Source: Alkalihalobacterium alkalinitrilicum (GTDB lineage: Bacteria; Bacillota; Bacilli; Bacillales; Bacillaceae_F). Taken from it: DNA of 64,000 nt. Location of the stretch: the NCBI RefSeq assembly GCF_002019605.1, contig NZ_KV917368.1, positions 5,405,885 through 5,469,884 of the forward strand. Direction: 5' to 3'. This document shows, piece after piece, positions 63,368-64,000 of this stretch. The notes beneath the pieces are model-generated. The model saw only the letters and a list, made by a program, of their open reading frames with translations. It did not search any database and was not told where the DNA came from. The stretch's first letter is position 1. Each line of letters starts with the position of its first letter. The position numbers were made by a program, and so were the translations under genes.

Positions 63368-64000
63368 GTGCAAGACAAAATCACTGTTTTAGTTGTTGAT
63401 GATTCTGCATTTATGAGGAAGGTCATCACTGATCTATTACAACAAGATGAGCGGATTGAAGTAGTTGGTACGGCAAGAAACGGACAGGATGCTCTTAATA
63501 AATTAACAACGATAACGCCATCAGTTATTACTCTAGATGTCGAAATGCCAGTAATGGACGGGTTGGTAACGTTAAGAAAGATAATGAAAAAAAAACCTAT
63601 TCCTGTCGTGATGGTCAGTAGTATAACATTACAAGGTGCTGAAAATACGGTGTTGGCGATGGAATATGGTGCCGTTGATTTTATTACCAAAACATCTGGA
63701 GCCATATCACTTGATATTTATAAAATTAAGGATGAATTGATTGAGAAAGTGATTTTGGCAGCTCAATCAAAAGTGAATAATTTTATGAAGAATGCCCGAA
63801 AGGACTTAATTAATTCGATTCATAGTAAGGATAGTCATAAATCGGGAACATCTTATCAATTTATGGCAGATAGTAGGAAAAAGGTGGTTGCGATCGGTAC
63901 TTCCACAGGAGGCCCCAAAGCTTTACAAGAAGTATTAACTAAGATACCGTCTGCAATTAATGCTCCAATCCTTGTCGTACAGCATATGCCAGCAGGGTTT
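63368..64000 (+). CDS. cheB: Chemotaxis methylesterase/response regulator CheB, 5' part (3' end outside window)
   Basis: 211 codons seen, running off the window edge. N-terminal receiver domain (VLVVDDSAFMRK at about 7-18; phosphorylation Asp in ITLDVEMPVMDG; IPVVMVSSITLQGAENT), a linker, then the start of the methylesterase domain with nucleophile Ser in AIGTSTGGPKALQEV and catalytic His in VVQHMPAGF. GTG start at 63368 with GAGGGGGG about 7 nt upstream. It removes methyl groups from chemoreceptors. It has no stop codon in the window. Confidence 0.96.
   Translation, partial: MQDKITVLVVDDSAFMRKVITDLLQQDERIEVVGTARNGQDALNKLTTITPSVITLDVEMPVMDGLVTLRKIMKKKPIPVVMVSSITLQGAENTVLAMEYGAVDFITKTSGAISLDIYKIKDELIEKVILAAQSKVNNFMKNARKDLINSIHSKDSHKSGTSYQFMADSRKKVVAIGTSTGGPKALQEVLTKIPSAINAPILVVQHMPAGF

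Noticed and set aside
1-64000. CRISPR arrays, prophage, tRNA or rRNA genes, toxin-antitoxin or restriction systems
   Set aside because: No regularly spaced repeats, integrase other than XerC, cloverleaf sequences or defence-gene signatures were seen; the window is core housekeeping and motility DNA.

Overview
The window is one continuous stretch of chromosome from an endospore-forming, flagellated, low-GC member of the Bacillaceae. The evidence is a 26-codon spoVM, an alpha/beta-type spore protein with a sigma-G-like promoter, CodY, FapR, ClpQY, PrkC with PASTA repeats, and gene order that follows the Bacillus subtilis prkC-to-cheB region almost gene for gene. The long FlgE, the YfkK-like gene between rnc and smc and the DUF3905-like gene suggest a lineage outside the B. 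subtilis group, perhaps an alkaliphilic one; that placement is inference. Nearly everything is on the + strand. Only rpmB and the YfkK-like gene are on the - strand.

Layout. 1-3.5 kb: the 3' part of prkC, then rsgA, rpe, a decayed stretch where thiN normally sits, and spoVM. 3.6-10 kb: rpmB (-), yloU, fakA, sdaAB-sdaAA-recG. 10-13.8 kb: the fatty-acid/phospholipid cluster fapR-plsX-fabD-fabG-acpP, with a FapR-type operator on the fapR promoter. 14-24.8 kb: rnc, the yfkK-like gene (-), smc, the SRP genes ftsY-ylxM-ffh, then rpsP-khpA-ylqD-rimM-trmD-rplS with an L19-leader-like 5' UTR. 25-29.5 kb: lepB, rbgA, rnhB and the ylqG-ylqH pair, which look like FliK-like and FlhB-C-terminal-like proteins. 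29.6-35.6 kb: two small genes (one a spore protein), sucCD, dprA, topA. 36-41.1 kb: trmFO, xerC, clpQ, clpY, codY. 41.6-64 kb: the fla/che operon from flgB to the 5' part of cheB, without a break.

How the genes work together. FapR controls plsX-fabD-fabG and so membrane lipid synthesis; FakA channels exogenous or recycled fatty acids towards PlsY as acyl-phosphate. FtsY, Ffh, YlxM and LepB form the co-translational export route. RsgA, RbgA, RimM, TrmD, TrmFO and the ribosomal protein genes serve ribosome and tRNA maturation. SucCD completes the TCA step that yields succinate. CodY lies directly upstream of the fla/che operon, which it is known to repress in B. subtilis. The flagellar block encodes rod/hook proteins, MS ring, switch, export ATPase, export gate, and the FlhF/FlhG number and placement control.

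Features outside standard annotation include a probable thiN relic; a block of strong inverted repeats between topA and trmFO that shares a 19-nt end with the 3' end of a shortened trmD (a mobile-element-end signature); dispersed long-range inverted repeats with TGAGGCTG-like arms; and swrD, which lacks a local Shine-Dalgarno but has one that a hairpin could bring next to its start codon. No tRNA, rRNA, CRISPR array, prophage or intact insertion sequence was found.
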